Shown: positions 40,727-51,173, counted from the stretch's first letter. The stretch is DNA of 64,000 bases from Streptomyces sp. SN-593 (GCF_016756395.1 NZ_AP018365.1:6452001-6516000); one strand, 5' to 3'. Made by a program: numbers and translations. Notes: generated from the sequence alone by a model not told the origin.

Positions 40727-41845
40727 GTGGCAGCACGCGACGAGTCCTCCGACCGGGCACCGGGCCCGCCCGGCGACGGACCGCCGCCCGCGCGTGCGCG
40801 CATGCCGCGCTGGCTGCCCCGCGCGCTCGTCCTCGCGTTCGCGCTCTTCGCCTGCTACCAGTTCGCGCACTGGGTCTTCGACCGGCTGGTCGGCCTGCTC
40901 GTCAACGTCCTGGTCTCGTTCTTCTGCGCGCTGGCCATCGAGCCGGCGGTGGACTGGATGGCCGGGCGCCGCATCCGCCGGGGGCTGGCCACCGGCATCG
41001 TGATGCTTCTGGTGCTGGTGGCGGGCGCGGGCTTCCTGCTGGCCGTCGGCTCCCTGCTGGTCGACCAGATCAGCACCATCGTGCGGAACCTGCCGCAGTA
41101 CGCCGACGACGTGGTGAGGTGGATCAACCGGACCTTCCACACGCACATCGACACCGGGGGCAAGCTGCACGACAGGGTGCTGCACTCCGACTGGGTGCGC
41201 GCGTACCTCACCAGCGGCGCCGCCAGCGTGTGGGGCATCTCGACCACCGTCATCGGCACGATCTTCCAGATCTTCACCGTGGCGCTGTTCACCTTCTACC
41301 TGGCCGCGGACGGCCCCAGGCTGCGCCGCACGCTGTGCTCCATGCTGCCCCCCGCGCGCCAGGCCGAGGTCCTGCGCGCCTGGGACATCGCGGTCGCCAA
41401 GACAGGCGGCTACCTCTACTCCCGGGCGCTGATGGCCGTGATCTCGGGGCTCGCCCACTACATCCTGCTCCAGGTGCTCGGCGTCCCCTACGCACCCGCG
41501 CTGGGGGTCTGGGTGGGCCTGGTCTCGCAGTTCATCCCCACCGTCGGCACCTACCTGGCCGGAGCCCTGCCGATCCTCATCGCGTTCACCGAGGACCCGT
41601 GGGACGCGCTGTGGGTGCTGTGCTTCGTGGTGGTCTACCAGCAATTCGAGAACTACCTGCTCCAACCGCGGATCACCGCGCGTACGGTGGACATCCATCC
41701 GGCGGTCGCCTTCGGCTCGGTGATCGTCGGGACGGCGCTGCTCGGTGCGGTCGGCGCGCTCATCGCCATCCCCGCCACCGCCACGCTCCAGGGCTTCTTC
41801 GTCACCTACGTCAGGCGCTACGAGGTCGCCGATCCCCGGACGTGA
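40727..41845 (+). CDS. AI-2E/PerM family transporter
   Basis: This protein of about 372 residues has seven to eight membrane spans, including a paired start (~28-60), P-R-W-L-P-R-A-L-V-L-A-F, and the family region with L-G-V-P-Y-A-P-A-L-G-V and F-I-P-T-V-G-T-Y (about 250-275). PerM-like proteins include permeases and Na+/H+ antiporters, and the AI-2 role is not general. The GTG at 40727 is the preferred start; an ATG at 40799 is also possible. It is monocistronic and lies between DUF3046 and recA. Confidence 0.85.
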   Translation: MAARDESSDRAPGPPGDGPPPARARMPRWLPRALVLAFALFACYQFAHWVFDRLVGLLVNVLVSFFCALAIEPAVDWMAGRRIRRGLATGIVMLLVLVAGAGFLLAVGSLLVDQISTIVRNLPQYADDVVRWINRTFHTHIDTGGKLHDRVLHSDWVRAYLTSGAASVWGISTTVIGTIFQIFTVALFTFYLAADGPRLRRTLCSMLPPARQAEVLRAWDIAVAKTGGYLYSRALMAVISGLAHYILLQVLGVPYAPALGVWVGLVSQFIPTVGTYLAGALPILIAFTEDPWDALWVLCFVVVYQQFENYLLQPRITARTVDIHPAVAFGSVIVGTALLGAVGALIAIPATATLQGFFVTYVRRYEVADPRT

Positions 41846-41870
41846 CCGTCCGGCCGGCACGGCGGGTCGC

Positions 41871-41900
41871 TTGACACGAAAATCGAACATCCATTCATAT
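41871..41900 (+). promoter_or_regulatory. recA promoter with internal SOS operator
   Basis: TTGACA (41871-41876) and TCATAT (41895-41900) form the promoter with an 18-bp spacer. The operator GAACATCCATTC (41885-41896) lies in the spacer and overlaps the -10. This sequence is the known Streptomyces recA damage-response element, where LexA would block polymerase. The 5' untranslated leader is about 170 bp, which is long. Confidence 0.8.
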
Positions 41901-42073
41901 GGATGGAGTCCGGCGGACCTTCCGCCGCGGCGGCGCGAACTCCGGCCGGTGCCGGTCGCGGACGTCGGCCGGAGTTGTCCACAGGTCCGGGGCGACGTGC
42001 GGGCGCGTTGTCAGTGCCAGGCGCTAGCGTCATGGACGTGAAGCGATCGAACCAGACATCCCGGGTGGAGTCC

Positions 42074-43204
<1,131 letters not shown>

Positions 43205-43208
43205 CGCC

Positions 43209-43784
43209 ATGGAGCGCACGCCTCACAAGCGCGGCGGTTCTTCCGAGTCGAGGGCCTCGCGAGAGCCGCCGCTCGATCCTGGTGAGCAGGCGCGGGCGCT
43301 GTGCCTGCGCCTGCTCACCGGGACACCGCGCACCCGTAGGCAGCTCGCGGACGCCATGCGCAAGCGCGAGATCCCCGACGACATCGCCGAGCAGGTCCTG
43401 GAGCGGTTCGAGGACGTCGGCCTCATCGACGACCAGGCGTTCGCCAACGCCTGGGTGGAGTCGCGCCACCGCGGCCGCGGCCTGGCCCGCAGTGCCCTCG
43501 CCCGCGAACTGCGGCACCGCGGGGTGGACACCGAGCTGGTGACCGGCGCCGTGGAACTCCTCGACTCCGAGCAGGAGGAGGAGACCGCCCGCCAACTGGT
43601 GCGGCGCCGACTGCCCAGCACCCGCGGCCTGGACCGGGACCGCCGGATCAGACGCCTCGCCGGCATGCTCGCCCGCAAGGGATACCCGGAGGGCATGTCC
43701 CTGCGGGTGGTGCGGGACGCGCTGGCGGCCGAAGGAGACAGCGGTGCCGACGAGGAGGAGCCGTGGGCATGGCAGAGCGAATAA
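43209..43784 (+). CDS. recX: RecA regulator RecX
   Basis: This 191-residue inhibitor of RecA filaments consists of three-helix repeats (~40-70, ~80-125, ~140-185), with R-T-R-R-Q-L-A-D and L-I-D-D-Q-A-F-A typical of the family. It starts 4 bp after the recA stop, so it is co-transcribed and translationally linked. It ends near a bidirectional terminator. Confidence 0.95.
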   Translation: MERTPHKRGGSSESRASREPPLDPGEQARALCLRLLTGTPRTRRQLADAMRKREIPDDIAEQVLERFEDVGLIDDQAFANAWVESRHRGRGLARSALARELRHRGVDTELVTGAVELLDSEQEEETARQLVRRRLPSTRGLDRDRRIRRLAGMLARKGYPEGMSLRVVRDALAAEGDSGADEEEPWAWQSE

Positions 43785-43839
43785 CGGTCAGCGCCCGCGC
43801 CGGAACCGAGGCCGGAACCGGCGCCACCGTCGCCTCCCG

Positions 43840-43869
43840 CCAGGTCAGCCGGTCCGTCCGCTGACCTGG
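43840..43869. terminator. Bidirectional terminator between recX and FAD monooxygenase
   Basis: A 10-bp perfect stem (43840-43849 with 43860-43869) with a 10-base loop overlaps the stop of the monooxygenase gene and lies 55 bp past the recX stop. Both transcripts would end here. Confidence 0.6.
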
Positions 43870-45578
43870 TGACCGGCCGCGCCGCCGCCCCCCTGGCTCT
43901 CGTCCGGCCGATCGCCCTCGTCCTCGCCGTGAGCGGTGTCGTCGGCAGTGTCGCCCAGCCCGCCTGCCGCGGTCGGCGGACCGCCCCTGGCCAGATCCGC
44001 GTAGGAGTACAGCTCGGCGGGCCGGCAGCCCACCATCGCGGCCACCAAGTGCCCGTCCGGCCGTACCAGGAGCACCGTGTGCGCGGTCGCCCCCGGATAG
44101 GTCTCGGCGACCAGCAGCTCCGCCGCGGTGGGCAGCGCGGCCACCGCGGAGGCCAACCGCGGCATCAGGCCGGCGGTCAGCCAGTGCCGGGACTCCCACA
44201 CCCCGGTGCCGGGCGCGACCAGCACCACCACCAGCCCGTGTCCGAGCCGCTCACGCAGCCGGCCCTGCGTGCCGTCCAGCGCGGTGACGGCCACGTCGGC
44301 GACCGCCTCCCCGGGCCGCGTGTCGCACTCGGCCACCAGCGACGCCGCCCCGGCCGACCGGCCGGCGCCCCTGGGCGCGGGAACGGACAGCGGCGACCGG
44401 GCGTACACCGTCGAGGCGGCCGCCCCTCCGCGGCCGAGGTAGCTGTCGGTCAGCAGCTCGACCTGCCCGCGGGCCGAGCCGGACAGCAGGGTGTGGCGCA
44501 CCGTCTGCCAGGCGCCGTTCGACCGCAGCAGCGGAAGCGCCTGGTCGGTGGCGCGCAGCCGCGCCCCCACCACCCCCCGCCGCTCCGCCTCGTAGCTGTC
44601 GAGCAGGAGCCCGGAGGCGCCGTCGTGAACGGCGATCGCCAGCTTCCAGGCGAGGTTCTCCGCGTCCCGCAGACCCTCCTCGACGCTCTGGGCGCCGAGC
44701 GCGCCCATCAGGTGCGCCGCGTCACCGGCGAGGAAGACCCTCCCGGCCCGCCAGGTCCGCGCGAGCCGCTGGTGGACGGGGTAGTCGGCGGAACCGGCCA
44801 GTTCGTACGGCACCACCTTGCCGCACCAAGCGCTCAGCGCGGCCCGGAGGCGTTCCACCAGGGCGTCGGAGGTGAGCCGGCCGCCCTGTGCCGGAAGCAG
44901 CCAGTCGATCCGCCACCGCCCCTCCGGCAACGGGCGGGCGGTGATCTCCTGACCCGTCGGTGCCCCCGGCGGGTCGCGGTGCAGCAGCGCGACGCCGGGC
45001 TCGGGCAGCTCCGCCCGTACCGTGACCACCGCGTGCCGGTCCACCGCCGTGCGGCCGGGGAAGCGGATGCCCAGCAGTTTGCGGACCGTGGACCGCGGAC
45101 CGTCGCACCCCACCAGGTGGCTGCCGCGCCACCACGTCTCCTCGGCGCCCTTGGTGTGCACCGTGACCCCGTGCGCGTCCTGCTCCACCGCGTCCACCCG
45201 GCAGCCGGACACCACCCGCACCGCACCACTGGCCGACACCGCGGCCCGCAGCCCCTGCTCCAGCAGGTGCTGCGTCACGTGGACCGGCGCGCCCGCCGGA
45301 TCGTCGTCGAAGTCCCACCGCAGCACCTCGGTGCGCCGGCGCAGCGTGCGCCACCCCGTCCAGGTCGCGCCGTCGCCCCGCAGACCGCCGTAGCCGAGGC
45401 GTTCCACGAGTGCCGCGACCTCCGGCCCGAGCACGCAGGTGCGGGCCTGCCGCAGCCCCTCGGCTCCGCCGAGCACCTCCGCCTCGTCCAGCAGGATCAC
45501 GGGCACGTCGCGACGGGCCAGCGCGAGGGCGAGGGTCAGACCCACGGGTCCGGCCCCCGCGACGATCACGGGGTCCAC
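43845..45578 (-). CDS. FAD-dependent aromatic monooxygenase
   Basis: This 577-residue flavoprotein has the ADP-binding fingerprint G-A-G-P-V-G (8-13), the D-G motif (V-G-C-D-G-P-R-S, near 159) and the G-D motif (G-D-A-A-H, near 285). It would hydroxylate an aromatic ring using NAD(P)H. Residues ~430-560 form a thioredoxin-like C-terminal domain found in PheA/MhpA-type hydroxylases. The GTG at 45578 is used because the fold starts there. The acidic tail (H-G-E-D-E-G-D-R) is unusual. It has no catabolic neighbours here. Confidence 0.85.
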   Translation of the reverse strand: MDPVIVAGAGPVGLTLALALARRDVPVILLDEAEVLGGAEGLRQARTCVLGPEVAALVERLGYGGLRGDGATWTGWRTLRRRTEVLRWDFDDDPAGAPVHVTQHLLEQGLRAAVSASGAVRVVSGCRVDAVEQDAHGVTVHTKGAEETWWRGSHLVGCDGPRSTVRKLLGIRFPGRTAVDRHAVVTVRAELPEPGVALLHRDPPGAPTGQEITARPLPEGRWRIDWLLPAQGGRLTSDALVERLRAALSAWCGKVVPYELAGSADYPVHQRLARTWRAGRVFLAGDAAHLMGALGAQSVEEGLRDAENLAWKLAIAVHDGASGLLLDSYEAERRGVVGARLRATDQALPLLRSNGAWQTVRHTLLSGSARGQVELLTDSYLGRGGAAASTVYARSPLSVPAPRGAGRSAGAASLVAECDTRPGEAVADVAVTALDGTQGRLRERLGHGLVVVLVAPGTGVWESRHWLTAGLMPRLASAVAALPTAAELLVAETYPGATAHTVLLVRPDGHLVAAMVGCRPAELYSYADLARGGPPTAAGGLGDTADDTAHGEDEGDRPDESQGGGGAAGHQVSGRTG

Positions 45579-45826
45579 GCAGCGGCCCCCGGAAGAGTTG
45601 CGGTCACAAAGCGTATGCAACCCACTGCGCCTGCCCGCGTCAAGCGACGGTCGCACGTCGGCGCGGTGCGGGACGGTTCACGGGGCGCACGCCGGCCGCG
45701 CACGCGACGCACCCGGGGCGCACGCCGCGGTGGTGCCCGGCAGCCGCTCACGCCGCCCGCGTCGGGCTTCGGTGTCCCCGGCGCGTACCGGGTGGGTAAC
45801 GGTCCGCCGCGTGGGCCGGTACCCCC

Positions 45827-45856
45827 TTGACGTGCGGGTCGTGATCGGCGTGGATT
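45827..45856 (+). promoter_or_regulatory. Putative promoter for two-component operon
   Basis: TTGACG (45827-45832) and TGGATT (45851-45856) are 18 bp apart, 88 bp upstream of the response regulator ATG. The gap 45579-45944 contains no gene; it is the divergent control region of the monooxygenase and this operon. Confidence 0.4.
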
Positions 45857-45944
45857 CGGTCGACAGGTCCATGACCCACCCGGCGGCGCAGGGGTGGACT
45901 CCGCGCCGACGTGGGGTTTCGTGCGGATGAGGAGGAGGTGACGC

Positions 45945-46694
45945 ATGCGACTGCTGTTGGTGGAGGACGACGACAGGGTCGCCTCCGCCCTCTCCGCGGT
46001 GCTCGGCAAGCACGGCTTCGACGTGCGCCACGCCCGAAGCGGCGAGGAGGCGATCCAGGCGCTGCTGCCCGACGGCGGCCCGGAGTACGACTGCGTGCTG
46101 CTCGACCTGGGACTGCCGGACCAGGACGGCTTCGAGGTGTGCAGCCGCATCCGGCGCCGCAGCGCCACCCCGGTGATCATGGTCACCGCCCGCTCCGACG
46201 TCAGGTCCCGCATCCACGGCCTCAACCTGGGCGCGGACGACTACGTGGTGAAGCCGTACGACATCGGCGAACTACTGGCGCGCATCCACGCGGTGGTGCG
46301 CCGACCGCCGCTGCGGCCCGGGGCCGTCCCGAGCGCGGGCCCGGCCACACCTCCGCACGGCAGCCCCGTGGTGAGCCTGCCGGGCGGCGCCGACGACGCC
46401 CCTATGACGCTCGGCCCGGTGGTGATCGAGCCGTCCACGCGGCGGGTCACCGTGGAAGGCCGCCCGGTGGCGCTGACCCGCAAGGAGTTCGACCTGCTCG
46501 CGCTGCTGGCCCAGCGGCCCGGGGTGGTCTTCCGCCGGGAGCAGATCATCAGCGAGGTGTGGCGCACCGCGTGGGAGGGGACCGGCCGCACCCTGGAGGT
46601 GCACGTCGCCTCGCTGCGCTCGAAGTTGCGCACCCCGCCCATGATCGAGACGGTGCGCGGGGTCGGCTACCGGCTCGTCGTGCCGGCCGGCTGA
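45945..46694 (+). CDS. OmpR-type response regulator
   Basis: This 249-residue protein has a receiver domain (~1-125) with phospho-acceptor Asp54 (V-L-L-D-L-G-L-P-D) and an acidic pocket at E7-D9, and a C-terminal winged helix (~155-248, L-T-R-K-E-F-D-L-L-A-L-L and G-R-T-L-E-V-H-V-A-S-L-R-S-K-L). A 30-residue Pro/Gly/Ala linker joins them. It is paired with the histidine kinase gene 21 bp downstream. A GGAGGTGA site precedes the ATG. Confidence 0.95.
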   Translation: MRLLLVEDDDRVASALSAVLGKHGFDVRHARSGEEAIQALLPDGGPEYDCVLLDLGLPDQDGFEVCSRIRRRSATPVIMVTARSDVRSRIHGLNLGADDYVVKPYDIGELLARIHAVVRRPPLRPGAVPSAGPATPPHGSPVVSLPGGADDAPMTLGPVVIEPSTRRVTVEGRPVALTRKEFDLLALLAQRPGVVFRREQIISEVWRTAWEGTGRTLEVHVASLRSKLRTPPMIETVRGVGYRLVVPAG

Positions 46695-46715
46695 CGGCAG
46701 GAGCCGAGGACACCC

Positions 46716-48155
46716 GTGCGCTCACGACTGCTGCCGCTGCTCATCGTCCTGATGGCCGGTGTCCTGCTCGCGCTCGGGTTCCCGCTGGCCGCCAGCCAGG
46801 CGGCGGCGCAGCAGCAGCGCGTCGTGGTGGACCGGATCGACGACACCACCCGGTTCGCGGCGCTGGCGCAGTTCGTGACCGCGCGCGACGAGGACGCCGT
46901 CGTCGACCCGGACGACGACGAGCGCCTGCACACCCTGGTGACCGAACTCGACCGCTACGAGCAGCTCTACGGCATCCGGGCCGGGGTCTTCTACCGGGAC
47001 CGCACCTCGATGGCCGCGGCTCCGCACGCCTGGCGGGTCCCCTCCAGCGGGGAGCTGTACGACGCGTACGACGCGGCGCTGCTGGGGCGGCGCGCCCACA
47101 ACCCGCAGCAGGTGTGGCCCTGGCAGCACCGCATGCTCGCCATCGCCTCGCCGATCGTGCGGGACGGCGACGTGGTCGCGGTGGTCGTCACCGACTCGCC
47201 GACCGGCGCGCTGCGTTCGCGCATCCTGCACGGCTGGCTGCTGCTGGCGGCCGGGGAACTCGCCGCGATGGCGATCGCGGTGCTGTTCGCGGTGCGGCTG
47301 ACCGCCTGGGTGCTCCGGCCGGTCGCGACCCTGGACCGCGTCACCCACGACATCGCCACCGGCCGGATGAAGTCGCGGGTCCAGCCGTCCGGGGGACCGC
47401 CGGAACTGCGGCGGCTGGTCAGGTCGTTCAACGAGATGGCGGATAACGTGGAGGCGGTGCTGGAGCAGCAGCGCGCCTTCGTCGCCGACGCCTCCCACCA
47501 GTTGCGCAACCCGCTGTCCGCCCTGCTCCTGCGGATCGAGCTGCTCGGTCTCGAACTGCCCGACGGCCACACCGAGGCCGAGTCGGTGAAGGAGGAGGGG
47601 CACCGGCTCGCCCAGGTGCTCGACGACCTCCTCGGCCTGGCCGTCGCGGAGAGTTCCGGCAGCCACCTGGCGGTCATCGACATCGCGGAACTGGCCAGGA
47701 CCCGCGCCGACGCCTGGCGGCCGAGTGGCGACCGGGAGGGCGTCGCCGTGGAGTTCGTCGAGCCGGCGCACGCGGACGTCACCGGGTGGGCCGACGCGAT
47801 CGCGCTGTCCAGCGCCCTGGACGCGGTGATCGACAACGCGATCAAGTTCACCCCCGGGGGCAGTTCCGTCACCGTGCGGGTGGTGGTCGACGGTGATCAG
47901 GTCGCCGTCGCCGTCGCCGACAGCGGTCCTGGGCTGACCGACGACGAACTCGACCGGATCGGCGACCGCTTCTGGCGCAGCGCCCGCCACCAGAACGTGC
48001 ACGGCTCGGGACTGGGCCTGTCCATCGCACGGGCGCTGCTCAGCCAGGGCGGCGGCAGCATCGGCTTCGGACGCCGGGAGCCGCACGGCCTGGAGGTGCG
48101 TCTCGTGGTGCCGCGCACGGCGCCGGCGGTGGCAGCGGCGCGCCCCGGGGGCTGA
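46716..48155 (+). CDS. Sensor histidine kinase
   Basis: This 479-residue kinase has two membrane segments (~5-28 and ~170-198), a ~140-residue extracytoplasmic sensor domain, a HAMP linker (~198-250), a dimerisation domain with His261 (A-S-H-Q-L-R-N-P-L-S) and a catalytic ATPase with N-box (I-D-N-A-I-K-F-T) and G-box (D-S-G-P-G-L). It phosphorylates the regulator encoded upstream. The sensor domain is not recognised, so the signal is unknown. Confidence 0.95.
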   Translation: MRSRLLPLLIVLMAGVLLALGFPLAASQAAAQQQRVVVDRIDDTTRFAALAQFVTARDEDAVVDPDDDERLHTLVTELDRYEQLYGIRAGVFYRDRTSMAAAPHAWRVPSSGELYDAYDAALLGRRAHNPQQVWPWQHRMLAIASPIVRDGDVVAVVVTDSPTGALRSRILHGWLLLAAGELAAMAIAVLFAVRLTAWVLRPVATLDRVTHDIATGRMKSRVQPSGGPPELRRLVRSFNEMADNVEAVLEQQRAFVADASHQLRNPLSALLLRIELLGLELPDGHTEAESVKEEGHRLAQVLDDLLGLAVAESSGSHLAVIDIAELARTRADAWRPSGDREGVAVEFVEPAHADVTGWADAIALSSALDAVIDNAIKFTPGGSSVTVRVVVDGDQVAVAVADSGPGLTDDELDRIGDRFWRSARHQNVHGSGLGLSIARALLSQGGGSIGFGRREPHGLEVRLVVPRTAPAVAAARPGG

Positions 48156-48215
48156 GGCGGGGGCCAGGCGGGTCGGGCCGGAGGCTGAGGCGGGGCCCAG
48201 GCGGGCCGGGCCGGG
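48150..48215. repeat. 33-bp tandem duplication after kinase gene
   Basis: Two copies (48150-48182 and 48183-48215) differ at about four positions. The first covers the last codons of the kinase gene. The region 48216-48280 holds nothing else that I recognise. Confidence 0.6.
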
Positions 48216-48280
48216 GGAGCGGGGGCGCCGAGGAGGTTCGAGGTCCGAGGGCGGCCGCCGACGGCGCACCGCCGTGCCGG

Positions 48281-49279
48281 CTACGGTTTCACCGACCGGT
48301 AGTAGCGCTCGGCCCCCACGTGCAGGGGCAGCGGATCGGTGAAGACGGCGGTCCGCAGGTCCACCAGTTGCGCCGCGTGTACCACGTTGCCGATCGAGTC
48401 CCTGCTGTCGATCACCGCCTTGGTCAGGCGCTGCACCAGCCCGGCGTCGGCGTGGTCCGTCGTCACCAGCAGGTTCGCCACCGCGATGGTGGCGATGGCC
48501 TGCCCGTCCTGGGCGCTGGGGTACGCGTCCGCCGGCATCATCGCCTGCCGGTAGTACTGCATCTGCGGCCCCATGGAGTGCAGTTTGGCCACCAGGTCGC
48601 CGAGTTGGACCAGCCGGATGCGGTCGGTCGGGGAGGCCATCGCGCCCACCGCCGCCGTCGGCAGGCCACCGGACCAGAAGAAGGCGTCCAGTTTGCCGTC
48701 GAGCAGCATGGCCGGTGCCTGGTCGATGCCGACCGGCACCGCTGTGACGTCCTTGTCGATGTCCAGGCCCGCGGCCGTCAGCAGCCGCCTGGTGATCAGG
48801 TTGACCCCCGAGCCGGCCTGCCCGACACCCACTCTCAGCCCGCGCAGGTCCCGCGCCGACTGCACGGAGGAGTCGCGCGGCACCACGAGCTGCATGTAGT
48901 CGTCGTAGAGCCGCGCGCACGCCCGCAGGTCCTTCTTGTTCGGCCCGTCGTAGGACGCGACCGCGTCCGCCGCGGCGATCGTGAAGTCGGCGCGGCCGTC
49001 CGCCACCTGCTCGATGTTCTCCACCGAGCCCTCGGTGTGCTCCAGGTCCACCTTCACCCCGGGCAGAGCCGTGCGCAGATCGCTCTTGAGCAGTACCCCG
49101 TACTTCTCGTAGACCCCGTTCTGCACTCCGGTCGCCAGCGAGATCGGGCCCCTGGGGTACGACGGACCGTCCGTCGGCAGCAGCCACCACAGCAGCAGCG
49201 CCAGGGCCGAGGCCGAGGCCAGCACGACCTGGAGGGCACGCCGGGTGCCGAGCCGGCGGCCGAGGCGGGTGAGGTCCAT
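48281..49279 (-). CDS. TAXI family TRAP transporter solute-binding protein
   Basis: This 332-residue protein has one N-terminal membrane anchor (~16-34, preceded by R-R-L-G-T-R-R), then the TAXI fold with I-S-L-A-T-G-V-Q-N-G-V-Y (about 48-60), V-G-V-G-Q-A-G-S-G-V-N (~148-160) and F-F-W-S-G-G-L-P. It binds a solute outside the membrane. The DctM-type permease that usually accompanies it is not in this window, and the gene is adjacent to, but convergent with, the two-component operon. Confidence 0.85.
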   Translation of the reverse strand: MDLTRLGRRLGTRRALQVVLASASALALLLWWLLPTDGPSYPRGPISLATGVQNGVYEKYGVLLKSDLRTALPGVKVDLEHTEGSVENIEQVADGRADFTIAAADAVASYDGPNKKDLRACARLYDDYMQLVVPRDSSVQSARDLRGLRVGVGQAGSGVNLITRRLLTAAGLDIDKDVTAVPVGIDQAPAMLLDGKLDAFFWSGGLPTAAVGAMASPTDRIRLVQLGDLVAKLHSMGPQMQYYRQAMMPADAYPSAQDGQAIATIAVANLLVTTDHADAGLVQRLTKAVIDSRDSIGNVVHAAQLVDLRTAVFTDPLPLHVGAERYYRSVKP

Positions 49280-49332
49280 GGCCCGCGATCCTGCCAGCCG
49301 CGCGGCCGGGAAGGAAGGCGCGACCGGTGTCC

Positions 49333-49395
49333 TTGCCGCTGGGCCGCGATGCCGGACCCCGCGGCCGCTGGTTCGGCATCGCGGCCCAGCGGCAA
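49333..49395. promoter_or_regulatory. 22-bp perfect inverted repeat upstream of miaB
   Basis: The arms at 49333-49354 and 49374-49395 are exact complements over 22 bases, with a 19-base spacer. The structure lies between the divergent TAXI and miaB starts, 42 bp upstream of the miaB ATG. It lies upstream of the proposed miaB -10 and so would not be in a leaderless miaB transcript; it may be a protein-binding site or a hairpin in the TAXI leader. Confidence 0.6.
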
Positions 49396-49401
49396 ACCGG
49401 G

Positions 49402-49431
49402 TTCGGGTACGGCGCGGGCACCGCCTACCCT
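49402..49431 (+). promoter_or_regulatory. Putative miaB promoter, leaderless
   Basis: TTCGGG (49402-49407) and TACCCT (49426-49431) are 18 bp apart. The -10 ends 6 bp before the ATG, so transcription would start at or next to the start codon. Confidence 0.4.
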
Positions 49432-49437
49432 GGGTGC

Positions 49438-50946
49438 ATGACCGCGCAGGACACCGCTCTCCAGCGAAGCTACGAGATCCGCACCTATGGGTGCCAGATG
49501 AACGTCCACGACTCCGAGCGTCTGGCCGGCCTCCTTGAGGACGCGGGGTACGTCCGGGCACCCGAGGGCGCCGATGGCGCGGACGTGGTGGTCTTCAACA
49601 CCTGCGCGGTGCGGGAGAACGCCGACAACCGGCTCTACGGCAACCTCGGCCAGCTCGTGCCGCGCAAGGCCGCTCGCCCGGGCATGCAGATCGCGGTCGG
49701 CGGCTGCCTGGCGCAGAAGGACCGCGACACGATCGTCCGTCGCGCCCCCTGGGTGGACGTCGTCTTCGGCACCCACAACATCGGGCAGCTCCCGGTGCTG
49801 CTGGAGCGGGCGAGGGTCGCGGACGAGGCGCAGGTCGAGATCGTCGAGTCGCTGGAGACGTTCCCCTCCACGCTGCCCTCGCGCCGCGAGTCGGCGTACG
49901 CGGCCTGGGTCGCGATCTCCGTCGGCTGCAACAACACGTGCACGTTCTGCATCGTGCCCGCGCTGCGCGGCAAGGAGAAGGACCGGCGGCCTGGAGACGT
50001 GCTCGCCGAGGTCGGGGCACTGGTCGCCGAGGGCGTCGTCGAGGTGACGCTGCTGGGGCAGAACGTCAACGCCTACGGCTCCGACATCGGCGACCGCGAG
50101 GCGTTCGGCAAGCTCCTGCGGGCCACCGGCGTCGTCGAGGGCCTGGAGCGGGTCCGCTTCACCTCCCCGCACCCGCGCGACTTCACCGACGACGTCATCG
50201 CCGCCATGGCCGAGACGCCGAACGTGATGCACCAGCTCCACATGCCGCTCCAGTCGGGATCCGACCGGGTGCTCAAGGCGATGCGCAGGTCGTACCGGCA
50301 GGACCGCTACCTCGGCATCATCGAGAAGGTGCGCGCCGCCATGCCGGACGCCGCCATCACCACCGACATCATCGTGGGCTTCCCCGGCGAGACCGAGGAG
50401 GACTTCGAGCAGACCCTGGACGTGGTGCGGCAGGCGCGCTTCGCGCAGGCGTTCACCTTCCAGTACAGCAAGCGCCCCGGCACTCCGGCGGCCGGGATGG
50501 ACGGCCAAATCCCCAAGGCGGTCGTGCAGCAGCGCTACGAACGCCTGGTGGCGCTCCAGGAGGAGATCTCCTGGGAGGAGAACAAGAAGCAGGTCGGCCG
50601 CACCCTCGAAGTGCTGGTCGCCGAGGGCGAGGGCCGCAAGGACGACGCCACCCGCCGGCTGTCCGGCCGTGCCCCCGACAACCGGCTGGTGCACTTCGCC
50701 CGCCCGGAGCAGGAGATCAGGCCCGGCGACATGGCGACCGTCGAGATCACGTACGGCGCCCCGCACCACCTGCTCGCCGAGCGGCCCCCGCTGTCGGTCC
50801 GGCGGACCCCCGCCGGCGACGCCTGGGAGCGGCGGCAGGGCGCGGCTGCGGCCAAGCCCGCCGGGGTCATGCTGGGCCTGCCGACGATCGGAGCGCCCGC
50901 ACCGGCGCCCGAGGCGGTACCGACGGGCGGCTGTGCGCTCGGCTGA
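49438..50946 (+). CDS. miaB: tRNA methylthiotransferase MiaB
   Basis: This 502-residue radical SAM enzyme converts i6A to ms2i6A at tRNA position 37. Auxiliary-cluster cysteines are Cys19, Cys56 and Cys90, and the radical SAM cysteines Cys164, Cys168 and Cys171 (C-N-N-T-C-T-F-C). A TRAM domain lies at ~370-450, followed by an Ala/Pro-rich tail. It acts on the product of MiaA, encoded 1.7 kb downstream. The ATG at 49438 is chosen because the family start R-T-Y-G-C-Q-M-N follows. Confidence 0.97.
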   Translation: MTAQDTALQRSYEIRTYGCQMNVHDSERLAGLLEDAGYVRAPEGADGADVVVFNTCAVRENADNRLYGNLGQLVPRKAARPGMQIAVGGCLAQKDRDTIVRRAPWVDVVFGTHNIGQLPVLLERARVADEAQVEIVESLETFPSTLPSRRESAYAAWVAISVGCNNTCTFCIVPALRGKEKDRRPGDVLAEVGALVAEGVVEVTLLGQNVNAYGSDIGDREAFGKLLRATGVVEGLERVRFTSPHPRDFTDDVIAAMAETPNVMHQLHMPLQSGSDRVLKAMRRSYRQDRYLGIIEKVRAAMPDAAITTDIIVGFPGETEEDFEQTLDVVRQARFAQAFTFQYSKRPGTPAAGMDGQIPKAVVQQRYERLVALQEEISWEENKKQVGRTLEVLVAEGEGRKDDATRRLSGRAPDNRLVHFARPEQEIRPGDMATVEITYGAPHHLLAERPPLSVRRTPAGDAWERRQGAAAAKPAGVMLGLPTIGAPAPAPEAVPTGGCALG

Positions 50947-51173
50947 GGGCCGGGGAACGGGGCGATCATGATCTCCCCCTTGTGGGTGCCTGCCGGGGCC
51001 GTGACGGGCCGGTGAGGGCAGCCGGGGGCCGTCCCAGGATGTCCGGGCGAGTGTGGCGCGTGCGCCGTCAGGCGTGATCCCGGGCGCTTCCGTCCCGGAT
51101 ACCGGAGGGCGGGGCGTCTGACGGGCGTCCGCCGGAAGCCGTGCGGGAGCGCGGCCGCCCGGCAACCGGCCGG

